Shown here: one piece after another, positions 1-5,313 of the stretch | How the letters are laid out: every line of letters starts with the position of its first letter | Position numbering within the stretch: the first letter of the stretch is position 1 | Origin: Firmicutes bacterium UBA5388 | GTDB taxonomy: Bacteria > Bacillota > UBA4882 > UBA10575 | Reading direction: 5' to 3' | Assembly (NCBI GenBank): GCA_002409975.1 | Contig: DHOO01000034.1 | Span: 12,022-17,369, forward strand | Length of the DNA stretch: 5,348 bases | Translations under genes and position numbers: made by a program | Notes under the pieces: model-generated | Told to the model about the DNA's origin: nothing | The model's database searches: none | Seen by the model: the letters and a program-made list of their open reading frames with translations, nothing else

Positions 1-10
1 CTTTCTATCT

Positions 11-175
11 TTATTTTCTGGACTTATTGTTTTTCGAATTAGTGTTTTTATTTTCTTGTTTTTTTACGGCTAACTGATCTAGATATTTTTCGGCTTGATG
101 AGCAAAAAATGAACTCACTCCAAAAAATAGTAAAATTAGAGAAATCACAAATAATTCTTCAATTAAATTATTCAC
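11..175 (-). CDS. Small single-pass membrane protein, 54 aa, unknown function
   Basis: Reading the minus strand from a GTG at 173-175 gives an uninterrupted 54-codon frame ending in TAA at 11-13. The start is supported by a perfect AGGAGG eight bases upstream (184-189), which is hard to explain otherwise. The protein begins MNNLIEELF, has one hydrophobic segment at about residues 9-25 (core FVISLILLFFGVSSFF), then a short amphipathic stretch (HQAEKYLDQLAV) and a Lys/Asn-rich, strongly basic tail to residue 54. The acidic N-terminus and basic C-terminus suggest the tail lies in the cytoplasm, by the positive-inside rule. I recognise no family. It lies 72 bp downstream of the 129-aa membrane protein on the same strand and may be co-transcribed with it, although a hairpin lies between them. 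The gene is short but complete, and I am fairly sure it is real because of its ribosome binding site and composition. Confidence 0.72.
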   Translation of the reverse strand: MNNLIEELFVISLILLFFGVSSFFAHQAEKYLDQLAVKKQENKNTNSKNNKSRK

Positions 176-183
176 TTTCTTAT

Positions 184-189
184 CCTCCT
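184..189 (-). promoter_or_regulatory. Ribosome binding site AGGAGG for the 54-aa gene
   Basis: The minus strand reads AGGAGG followed by eight bases and then GTG. It is a full match to the anti-Shine-Dalgarno core at normal spacing. It decides the GTG start at 175 and is the main reason for calling such a short gene. Confidence 0.8.
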
Positions 190-217
190 AAAAATAATAA
201 TGGTTACCCATAAAAGT

Positions 218-237
218 AAGAATGCCTTGGCGTTCTT
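218..237 (+). terminator. Hairpin with U-tract, possible terminator (better on the plus strand)
   Basis: On the plus strand AAGAATGC, loop CTTG, GCGTTCTT forms an 8-bp stem with one G-U wobble, and the 3' arm runs into TTT (238-240). This is the classic form of an intrinsic terminator. On the minus strand the G-U pair becomes an A-C mismatch and the tail is the weaker ACTTTTA. It lies 10 bp downstream of the stop of the 129-aa minus-strand gene, so it could still terminate or attenuate that transcript before the 54-aa gene. No plus-strand gene precedes it inside the window. Confidence 0.45.
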
Positions 238-247
238 TTTCATGAGT

Positions 248-637
248 TTAATCAATAAAAAAGAATGTTCTGGGAAGATAAGGTGTTTCACCTTGATAAG
301 TTCGGGAGATCTGATAAAAATGGAAAAATATGCTTATTATTAATAAGGGCAGAAAAAGGTCATCCATTTGCTTGAAAAGAGAAGGCGCTTTCTTACGGAC
401 AATAGAAGAATCGATTAGCCTATAGTAAAAAAAGCTACCACAATTTTGAAAGAACATAATTTCGAGAAATTGTTCTGCAGGAACTGTAAATACCGGATTG
501 TGATCTAAAGCTGAAGGTGGTATCGAAAGGTAAGCCGTATCTCTTCCGGTAGGAACTTTAGAGGGAGAGGTTATTACCGAAGTTAAGATAATTATGATTG
601 TAATAATAATTACAGTTAACAGCTGTTGCTTTTTCAA
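248..637 (-). CDS. Hypothetical membrane protein, 129 aa, two predicted TM segments
   Basis: I do not recognise this protein. The frame opens at a TTG (635-637) placed seven bases after AAGGAG, with no better in-frame start, and ends in TAA at 248-250. It starts MKKQQLL, followed by a very Ile-rich hydrophobic segment at about residues 8-23 that could be a signal anchor or signal peptide. A polar region of about 70 residues (25-93) follows, with SPSKVPTGRDTAYLSIPPSA near its start, a single Cys at 66, and aromatic residues around 63-72. A second hydrophobic segment is at about 94-110, with a short aromatic tail ending FFFID. The likely topology is two membrane passes with an extracytoplasmic loop. 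Two FNR-type boxes lie in its upstream region, suggesting oxygen- or redox-linked control. It is separated from potD by a terminator, so it is probably its own unit, perhaps with the 54-aa gene downstream. Confidence 0.68.
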   Translation of the reverse strand: MKKQQLLTVIIITIIIILTSVITSPSKVPTGRDTAYLSIPPSALDHNPVFTVPAEQFLEIMFFQNCGSFFYYRLIDSSIVRKKAPSLFKQMDDLFLPLLIISIFFHFYQISRTYQGETPYLPRTFFFID

Positions 638-644
638 ATTAATG

Positions 645-650
645 CTCCTT
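645..650 (-). promoter_or_regulatory. Ribosome binding site AAGGAG deciding a TTG start
   Basis: The minus strand reads AAGGAG, seven bases, then TTG AAA AAG. No ATG or GTG is available in frame at useful spacing, so this site selects the uncommon TTG start of the 129-aa gene. Confidence 0.75.
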
Positions 651-656
651 CAAATT

Positions 657-670
657 AGCCTAAATAGGCT
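657..670. repeat. Short inverted repeat AGCCTA-AA-TAGGCT
   Basis: Two perfect 6-bp arms are separated by two bases, immediately upstream of the ribosome binding site of the 129-aa gene. On the minus strand the middle reads TATTTA, which lies where a -10 element would be if the FNR-type box at 689-702 sits at -41.5. It may be an operator overlapping the promoter, a small leader hairpin, or chance. Confidence 0.4.
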
Positions 671-674
671 TACT

Positions 675-699
675 ATTTGCATCACGAAGTGATGTAAAT
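675..699. repeat. 25-bp dyad with 11-bp arms in the leader of the 129-aa gene
   Basis: The plus-strand arms ATTTGCATCAC and GTGATGTAAAT are inverted copies with a single mismatch, separated by GAA. The dyad shares its right half with the FNR-type box at 689-702, so the two symmetries overlap. As DNA it could be a second regulator's operator. If transcribed from a start further upstream, it would form an 11-bp stem with a three-base loop. There is no U-tract after it, so it is not a terminator. Confidence 0.5.
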
Positions 700-702
700 C
701 AA
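689..702 (-). promoter_or_regulatory. FNR/CRP-type box, proximal (9 of 10 conserved bases)
   Basis: The minus strand reads TTGAT-TTAC-ATCAC against the FNR consensus TTGAT-N4-ATCAA, so only the last base differs. If its centre (695.5) is set at -41.5, the classic class II activator position, transcription would start near 654 and the -10 hexamer would fall on TATTTA at 661-666. That hexamer is poor, as is common for activator-dependent promoters. The start would give a 17-base leader containing the AAGGAG site. The binding protein is inferred; no such regulator is encoded in the window. Confidence 0.5.
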
Positions 703-740
703 AGCAAGCATCGCAAAAGATCAACATTTTGTGGCTAAAT

Positions 741-754
741 TTGATATCAATCAA
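741..754. promoter_or_regulatory. FNR/CRP-type box, distal (perfect consensus)
   Basis: The sequence TTGAT-ATCA-ATCAA matches all ten conserved bases of the FNR site. Its centre is 52 bp from that of the proximal box, about five turns of the helix, so both would face the same side of the DNA. Relative to the start proposed for the proximal box it lies at -93.5, a position compatible with class I activation. The first ten bases are themselves a palindrome (TTGATATCAA), which is an alternative explanation for part of the match. Confidence 0.55.
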
Positions 755-830
755 TTTTGCAGTTCTGAATCTATCATCGTATATATAATATACAACATTC
801 TTGAGGCTCCAGCAAGAAAAGAAAGGTATT

Positions 831-862
831 AAAAAGGGGAAGCAATTTGTGCCTCCCTTTTT
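831..862 (-). terminator. Intrinsic terminator after potD
   Basis: On the minus strand AAAAAGGGAGGC, a seven-base loop ACAAATT, and GCTTCCCCTTTTT form a 12-bp stem with one bulged C and one G-U pair, ending in five T residues. It starts 16 bp past the potD stop codon. Part of the U-tract pairs with the A-tract at the base of the stem, which is usual in Firmicutes. It probably ends the regulator-potABCD transcript and separates it from the 129-aa gene. Confidence 0.72.
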
Positions 863-878
863 CTGCCTTACCTACTTT

Positions 879-1922
879 TTAATCAGCTTTCACCTCTGTC
901 CAAATTCGATCATAATCTTTCATAAAAGAGGATAGATCTTTGAAAATTTCGCTATTGGCAAGCTCTTCATCACTTGGGTAGGCAGCTTTGTCATTTAAAA
1001 GTTCAGGATCCAACCTTTTTTTAGCTTCACTGTGGGGGGTGGAGTAGCCTATATAGTCTGTATTTTTAAAGGCGATCTCCGGTTCACAGAGAAAATTAAT
1101 AAATTTCTCAGCCTCAGCTTTGTGTTTACTGGTACTGGGAATAACCATCGCATCAAACCAAAGGTTAGTTCCTTCTTCCGGTAAGGCAAACCGCAGATCA
1201 GAATTTTCTCGCATCATGAAAACAGCATCTCCAGACCAAACTACGGCTAAAGCGGCTTCTCCAGAGATCATTTTATCTTTAACATCATCACCCACATAGG
1301 CGAGGACTAAAGGTTTTTGTTTAATTAAAGCTTGTTTAGCTGCTTCTAGTTGGTCGTAGTTTTTAGTATTCATCGAATACCCAAGCATTTTGAGGGTGAT
1401 ACCAATAGAATCCCGTTGGCTATCAAGCATCAAAATTTGTTTTTTATACTCCTCATCCCAGAGTATTCTCCAACTAGTAACTGGTTTGGAGACCATCGTC
1501 TGATTGTAAAGGATACCGACAGTTCCCCACATATAGGGAATGGAATACTCATTTTCCGGATCATAATCCAGGTTTTTAAAACGGTCCTCAATGTATTGGT
1601 AGTTAGGAATATTATCAAAATCAAGTTTATGGAGCATTCCTTCGTTAATCATCCGTTTAACAGCATAATCAGAGGGGAAAAGGACATCATAGTTACCACC
1701 GCCGGATTTAATCTTTACATACATATCTTCATTCGTACTAAAGGTATCATAATTAACTTTAATTTTAAATTGTTTTTCAAAAGTTTTGATTACTGACTCA
1801 TCAATATAATCTCCCCAGTTATAGACGTTAAGAACAATTCTTTCCTCTTTTCCACAAGAGGTGAGGACGAGAATGCTTATGCCAAGCAAGACTAGAAGTA
1901 GAAATCTCCTACTTTTTTTCAT
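879..1922 (-). CDS. potD: Spermidine/putrescine-binding lipoprotein PotD
   Basis: This is the extracytoplasmic polyamine-binding protein that delivers substrate to the PotB-PotC channel. Its 347 residues match the family's usual length. MKKSRR and a hydrophobic core lead to a lipobox LTSC with the lipidated Cys at 23, so it is membrane-anchored, as in Gram-positive bacteria. The mature part begins LNVYNWGDYID, typical of this family, and carries SDY at 84-86, AVVWSGDA at 226-233, NLWFDAMVIPS at 253-263 and IGYSTP at 291-296. W229, W255, D257 and Y293 coincide with residues I recall as polyamine contacts in E. coli PotD. The position of the E. coli contact Glu171 appears to be Asp here, and Gln327 is not conserved, so spermidine versus putrescine preference is open. 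The ATG (1920-1922) overlaps the potC stop by 4 bp and has AAGGAG eight bases upstream (1931-1936). The operon terminator follows. Confidence 0.93.
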   Translation of the reverse strand: MKKSRRFLLLVLLGISILVLTSCGKEERIVLNVYNWGDYIDESVIKTFEKQFKIKVNYDTFSTNEDMYVKIKSGGGNYDVLFPSDYAVKRMINEGMLHKLDFDNIPNYQYIEDRFKNLDYDPENEYSIPYMWGTVGILYNQTMVSKPVTSWRILWDEEYKKQILMLDSQRDSIGITLKMLGYSMNTKNYDQLEAAKQALIKQKPLVLAYVGDDVKDKMISGEAALAVVWSGDAVFMMRENSDLRFALPEEGTNLWFDAMVIPSTSKHKAEAEKFINFLCEPEIAFKNTDYIGYSTPHSEAKKRLDPELLNDKAAYPSDEELANSEIFKDLSSFMKDYDRIWTEVKAD

Positions 1923-2710
1923 ATTTCTCTCTCCTTTTTTATTTTTTCACCAGACATTCGAAAGTTAACAATAATTAGCAACAATAAAACCGTCAAAAAC
2001 AAGAGGGTAGATAAGGCATTAATTTTAGGATTTATCCCTCTCCTCGCCATAGAGTAAATAGTAATTGAAAGCGTAGAGACCCCGGAACCGGTCGTAAAAA
2101 AGCTGATTACAAAATCATCTACCGATAAAGTAAAGGCTAAAAGTAACCCAGTAATTACTCCCGGCATGATCTCAGGAAGAATTACTTTTCTATAGGCATA
2201 AAGTGGGGTAGCCCCTAAATCTAAGGCTGCTTCATACAAGTGTTTATCTAACTGTTTTAATTTGGGTAACACCGATAAAATTACGTAAGGAATATTAAAG
2301 GTAATATGCGATAGTAAAAGAGAGAGAAATCCTAATTGAAAGTTGGTAAAGATAAAGAGAATCATCAAAGATAAGCCAGTAACGATATCAGGATTGACTA
2401 CCGGAAGGTAGGTAAGGTTCATCATAATCGCTTTTTTGAATCTTTTCATATTATGGATACCGATCGCTGCCGCCGTACCAATGATGGTAGCTATACCTGA
2501 CGACAAGATGGCAATAATCATCGTATTAGATAAGGCTTTCATAATCTGCCGGTCTTGAAATAGTTCTAGATACCATTTTAAGGTAAACCCACTCCAATTT
2601 CCTCTGGATTTTGAAGCATTAAAGGAGAAAATGATCAGGATGAGGATGGGAGCATATAAGAATAGATAGATCAACGCTGTGTAGATTCTTTTTAAATAGC
2701 GGTTCACCAT
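1919..2710 (-). CDS. potC: Spermidine/putrescine ABC transporter permease PotC
   Basis: This is one of two inner-membrane channel subunits of the polyamine importer. Its 263 residues fit the family. Six hydrophobic segments are visible at about 10-29, 62-85, 97-121, 127-149, 184-206 and 235-250. Between the fourth and fifth lies the cytoplasmic EAA loop at 159-184 (YEAALDLGATPLYAYRKV and onward to LPEIMPG), which docks on the ATPase. The segment SVDDFVISFFTTG at 196-208 is characteristic of PotC/PotI permeases and separates it from PotB. The ATG overlaps the end of potB by 7 bp and follows a strong GGGAGGTGG site at about 2714-2722. The second codon, GTG, is a less likely start. A basic C-terminus (GEKIKKEREI) is expected in the cytoplasm. 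Translation is probably coupled with both neighbours. Confidence 0.93.
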   Translation of the reverse strand: MVNRYLKRIYTALIYLFLYAPILILIIFSFNASKSRGNWSGFTLKWYLELFQDRQIMKALSNTMIIAILSSGIATIIGTAAAIGIHNMKRFKKAIMMNLTYLPVVNPDIVTGLSLMILFIFTNFQLGFLSLLLSHITFNIPYVILSVLPKLKQLDKHLYEAALDLGATPLYAYRKVILPEIMPGVITGLLLAFTLSVDDFVISFFTTGSGVSTLSITIYSMARRGINPKINALSTLLFLTVLLLLIIVNFRMSGEKIKKEREI

Positions 2711-3528
2711 AGCCCACCTCCCTCGTGTTCTTTATCGTATCTTGACATAACTCCCATACTCAAAAGAATTACCAACATCATAACCATAGAAATCGCCGAA
2801 CCAAAGTTCCAATCTCCTACATATAAAAACTGTTGTTCAATCAGGTTACCAATAAGCGTAAACTGTCCTCCACCTAATAATCTAGAGATCACAAAGGTGG
2901 TAACCGCCGGCATAAAAACCATAGTTATTCCCGAGATTACCCCCGGAAGACTTAAAGGGAAGATGATTTTTCTAAAAACTGTTACCGAGTCGGCGCCAAG
3001 ATCTTCTGCTGCTTCAATCAGTTGTTGATCAATCTTACTGAGCACTGAATAGATAGGGAGAACCATAAAGGGTAAAAAATTATAAACCATCCCCAAAACA
3101 ACAGCTTCTTGAGTATAGAGTAGATTTAACGGAGCCAGTCGTAGCCAGGAAAGAAAAGTATTGATCAGACCTCGTCTTTCTAATAAAGTCATCCAGGCAT
3201 AGGTACGCAGGAGAAAATTCATCCACATGGGGATGACAAACAAAAAGACCATAATGTTTTTTCTTTTAAAGTCATTTCCCGCGAGAATCATCGCCATCGG
3301 ATATCCTAAAACCAAACAGAGGACAGTACAAATAAATGCTAAGTATATAGAACGAAATAAGACTTTTAGGTAAATAGGTTCCAAAAATCGTTGGTAATGA
3401 TCTAAAGTGAAGATCAAACCTTGATCGGTCCGCATGGTCACACTATAAAACAACACCAATAATAGGGGGATGAAGATAAAAATCAACATCCAGACAATAT
3501 AGGGATAGGACATCCAATTTTTCTTCAT
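2704..3528 (-). CDS. potB: Spermidine/putrescine ABC transporter permease PotB
   Basis: This is the first membrane subunit of the importer and pairs with PotC to form the substrate channel. Its 274 residues include six hydrophobic segments at about 10-30, 60-83, 92-108, 142-163, 194-215 and 245-262. The EAA loop is at 172-196 (EAAEDLGADSVTVFRKIIFP followed by LSLPG), ending with the invariant Gly. The stretch IPMWMNFLLRTYAWMTLL at 99-116 and the GGG region near 219-221 are typical of PotB/PotH proteins. The ATG at 3526-3528 overlaps the potA stop by 4 bp (ATGA). AAGGTGA at 3536-3542, seven bases upstream and inside the end of potA, serves as ribosome binding site. The last codons overlap the start of potC. 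No unusual features were seen. Confidence 0.93.
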   Translation of the reverse strand: MKKNWMSYPYIVWMLIFIFIPLLLVLFYSVTMRTDQGLIFTLDHYQRFLEPIYLKVLFRSIYLAFICTVLCLVLGYPMAMILAGNDFKRKNIMVFLFVIPMWMNFLLRTYAWMTLLERRGLINTFLSWLRLAPLNLLYTQEAVVLGMVYNFLPFMVLPIYSVLSKIDQQLIEAAEDLGADSVTVFRKIIFPLSLPGVISGITMVFMPAVTTFVISRLLGGGQFTLIGNLIEQQFLYVGDWNFGSAISMVMMLVILLSMGVMSRYDKEHEGGGLW

Positions 3529-4571
3529 TTCACGGTCACCTTTTTCATAATATGAATGTCATCGGGGAGAATGAGTAACCCTACTCTCGAGCCAACTGGG
3601 GCCATGGTAGTGCTCTGTATTTTCCAACGAATGGAATTGTTGCGGACGAGCATTTCATAATGCACACCCTTGAAGGTCACGGCCCTAACCTCACCTTTAA
3701 GATTACTCTCCTCTTCGGAAACCACTTTAATATCTTCCGGTCGAACGACTACATCTACAGGTTCATTGTCAGTAAAACCGCGATCGACACATTCAAAATA
3801 ACAGCCCGCAAATTTAACAAAGTAATCCCGAATCATTACTCCACTGATAATATTACTTTCACCAATAAAATCCGCTACAAAGGGGTTTTTAGGTTCATTA
3901 TAAATATCAATGGGTGTCCCGATCTGTTGAATACTTCCATTCTTCATTACTACGATCGTATCAGACATCGAGAGCGCTTCTTCTTGATCATGGGTTACAT
4001 AGATAAAAGTTATCCCTAGTCTTTTTTGCATATTTTTCAGTTCGATCTGCATCTCTTGACGTAATTTAAGGTCAAGAGCGCCTAGAGGTTCATCTAAGAG
4101 CAAAACTTCTGGTTCGTTTACCAAAGCGCGGGCAATTGCTACCCGTTGTTGTTGTCCGCCACTGAGAGAATTAATTTCACGTTGTTCATAACCGGATAGA
4201 TTTACCAAATTAAGGATGTTACGAACTTTCTTTTGAATAGTTTTTTTATCCATTTTTTTTATTTTTAACCCAAAAGCGATATTTTCAAAGACATCCATAT
4301 GCGGAAAAAGGGCATATTTCTGAAATACGGTATTGACTTTACGCTTAAAAGGAGGAATGGAATTAATGTTAACACCATTAAATAGAACCTCTCCACTATT
4401 GGGTTCTTCAAAACCACCGATAATTCTAAGGGTGGTGGTTTTCCCACAGCCGCTTGGTCCGAGCAGGGTTAAAAATTCATTTTTTCGAATATAAAGATTA
4501 ACACTTTTTAGGGCTTCAGTTCCGTTATAGTTTTTAGAGACATTAACAAGATTAATGATATTTTGTGTCAT
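3525..4571 (-). CDS. potA: Spermidine/putrescine ABC transporter ATP-binding protein PotA
   Basis: This is the cytoplasmic ATPase that powers polyamine uptake through PotB-PotC. In the 348-residue frame the motifs are complete: Walker A GPSGCGKTT at 38-46, Q-loop Gln84, ABC signature LSGGQQQR at 136-143, Walker B VLLLDEP at 156-162, D-loop GALD at 164-167 and switch His194 in YVTHDQEEAL. After about residue 235 (FIGESN) comes a C-terminal regulatory TOBE-like domain, with VVRPEDI at 275-281, as in PotA, MalK and UgpC. An open frame continues 81 codons further upstream, but that part is out-of-frame sequence inside the regulator gene. The ATG at 4569-4571 aligns with normal PotA N-termini and has a GGGGGAAG site just upstream (4576-4583). 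The gap to the regulator is 25 bp. The order potA, B, C, D is canonical, which supports polyamine rather than sugar or iron transport. Confidence 0.93.
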   Translation of the reverse strand: MTQNIINLVNVSKNYNGTEALKSVNLYIRKNEFLTLLGPSGCGKTTTLRIIGGFEEPNSGEVLFNGVNINSIPPFKRKVNTVFQKYALFPHMDVFENIAFGLKIKKMDKKTIQKKVRNILNLVNLSGYEQREINSLSGGQQQRVAIARALVNEPEVLLLDEPLGALDLKLRQEMQIELKNMQKRLGITFIYVTHDQEEALSMSDTIVVMKNGSIQQIGTPIDIYNEPKNPFVADFIGESNIISGVMIRDYFVKFAGCYFECVDRGFTDNEPVDVVVRPEDIKVVSEEESNLKGEVRAVTFKGVHYEMLVRNNSIRWKIQSTTMAPVGSRVGLLILPDDIHIMKKVTVK

Positions 4572-4596
4572 TTCACTTCCCCCGCTTATAAATATT

Positions 4597-5136
4597 TTAA
4601 AAACTTGGTGGAGTAGAGACCCATAAAATTTTGGCTTTAGAGGACCCGGTATTAGATAGATAATGGCTGACCACTGGTTTAAAGTAAAAACTCTCATTTT
4701 TTCTTCCTTTGAAAACCTGGTTTCCCAAGTGGATATTGATACTTCCTGACAAGATAAAACCGAACTCTTCCCCCTCATGAGGATCATCAATCTCAGTAGC
4801 GCCCCCCGGATCAAGGCTTAAAAGAATGGGTTCCATCCGGTTTTTTTGCGAATTTGGAACAATCCAGTGAATTTGGTACTTAAAATCTATATTCTCCTGG
4901 ACGAAAACTTCCTCGTTTTTAAAAATGATCTTTTCATCAATGGTTTCATTAAAAAAGTCCTTAATATTAGTACCTAAAGACTCTAAAATATCCAGGAGAG
5001 TTGCAATCGAGGGGGAGGTTAGATCTCTTTCTACTTGTGAGATAAAGCCTTTGGATAATTCGCACCTATTGGCCAGCTCTTCTTGGGTTAGCTGCTTTTT
5101 TATCCGCAGACGCTTGATTTTTTCCCCTATATTCAT
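4597..5136 (-). CDS. XRE-family regulator with C-terminal cupin (PuuR/PotR-like)
   Basis: This is a 179-residue transcription factor. Residues 3-62 form a helix-turn-helix of the Cro/C1 type, with TQEELANRCELSKGFISQVE at 17-36 spanning the two central helices and PSIATLLDILESLG completing the fold. Residues 104-175 form a cupin barrel: PGGATEIDDPHEGEEFGFIL at 110-129 with LSG after it is the first cupin motif (His120, Glu122-124, Gly131), and a second motif runs about 149-171 with His158. This architecture is known in PuuR and in regulators placed before potABCD in Firmicutes, where the cupin is thought to sense a small ligand. A polyamine ligand and autoregulation are inferred from the neighbours. 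The ATG at 5134-5136 has only a modest AGGA site nine bases upstream (5146-5149). It is the first gene of the operon. Confidence 0.85.
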   Translation of the reverse strand: MNIGEKIKRLRIKKQLTQEELANRCELSKGFISQVERDLTSPSIATLLDILESLGTNIKDFFNETIDEKIIFKNEEVFVQENIDFKYQIHWIVPNSQKNRMEPILLSLDPGGATEIDDPHEGEEFGFILSGSINIHLGNQVFKGRKNESFYFKPVVSHYLSNTGSSKAKILWVSTPPSF

Positions 5137-5169
5137 CTGTGAACATCCTATTCTTTTCTTTAATTAAGA

Positions 5170-5196
5170 TAAACTTAAAGTTTACTATAACTAAAC
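5170..5196. promoter_or_regulatory. Candidate operator: three inverted GTTTA/TAAAC half-sites
   Basis: On the plus strand a perfect 15-bp dyad, TAAACTT-A-AAGTTTA (5170-5184), overlaps a second dyad, GTTTA-CTATAAC-TAAAC (5180-5196), so that three half-sites alternate in orientation. The cluster begins about 10 bases downstream of the predicted transcription start and about 34 bases before the regulator's start codon. A repressor bound here would block the only visible promoter of the operon. Binding by the adjacent XRE/cupin protein is inferred. In RNA the dyad would be a weak AU-rich hairpin. Confidence 0.55.
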
Positions 5197-5211
5197 CTAA
5201 GCAACGAAAAT

Positions 5212-5240
5212 ATTATAAGCAGATCATTGTCTGAAGTCAA
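5212..5240 (-). promoter_or_regulatory. Vegetative sigma-type promoter of the regulator-potABCD operon
   Basis: The minus strand has TTGACT (5235-5240), a 17-base spacer, and TATAAT (5212-5217). That is 5 of 6 and 6 of 6 bases of the consensus at ideal spacing. Transcription should start near 5205, leaving a leader of about 69 bases that contains the candidate operator. It is the strongest promoter I can see in the window. Confidence 0.82.
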
Positions 5241-5269
5241 GGGTTATTTTTTGCGACTCCATGAAATTA

Positions 5270-5313
5270 TGTTCCCCCCCCCTTAATTGAAAAAGTAAAG
5301 TCCACCCCCTTAA
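5270..5313. repeat. C9 tract and CCCCCTTAA direct repeats, possible IS-end sequence
   Basis: A run of nine C (5274-5282) flows into TTAA. A second copy of CCCCCTTAA occurs 27 bp further on at 5305-5313, preceded by AGTCCA. The first copy is preceded by TGTT. Short tandem copies near a TG terminus resemble the repeated transposase-binding sites of IS21-like element ends, but no transposase frame lies inside the window, so this identity is a guess. The C9 run lies about 70 bp upstream of the predicted operon start and could vary in length by slippage. I see no gene in the last 212 bases. Confidence 0.35.

Larger units (their letters stand above)
831..5205 (-). other. Predicted transcription unit: regulator-potA-potB-potC-potD
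   Basis: One strong promoter precedes the regulator and one intrinsic terminator follows potD. Between them five genes run in the same direction with gaps of 25, -4, -7 and -4 bp, and I see no internal terminator. The regulator heading the operon and the half-site cluster in its leader suggest autoregulation of the whole importer. The unit is inferred from layout only. Confidence 0.7.

Noticed and set aside
675..699. The 25-bp dyad as an intrinsic terminator
   Set aside because: No run of T follows the stem on either strand.
787..815. Possible promoter TTGCTG-17-TATATT on the minus strand ahead of the 129-aa gene
   Set aside because: The -35 matches only 3 of 6 bases and the -10 falls in a generic AT-rich run. 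I keep it only as an alternative start that would place the distal FNR-type box downstream of the start, in a repressor position.
638..878. Riboswitch or structured leader between potD and the 129-aa gene
   Set aside because: I see only short dyads and a terminator, with no conserved multi-helix pattern that I recognise.
1430..1624. Minus-strand open frame of 64 codons within potD
   Set aside because: It is an alternative frame inside a conserved gene.
1350..1796. Plus-strand open frame of 148 codons inside potD
   Set aside because: It is antisense to a clearly coding potD, has no recognisable domain or convincing ribosome binding site, and is best explained as a shadow frame.
3660..4019. 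Plus-strand open frame of 119 codons inside potA
   Set aside because: It is a shadow of the conserved potA sequence, with no family features.
4265..4447. Minus-strand open frame of 60 codons within potA
   Set aside because: It is an alternative frame across the Walker A region, where the potA frame is fully conserved.
4572..4814. 81-codon in-frame extension of potA upstream of its ATG
   Set aside because: It lies within the regulator gene in another frame, does not look like an ABC N-terminus, and a good ribosome binding site precedes the ATG at 4571.
4925..5167. Plus-strand open frame of 80 codons over the regulator's 5' end
   Set aside because: It is antisense to the helix-turn-helix coding region, with no supporting start signals.
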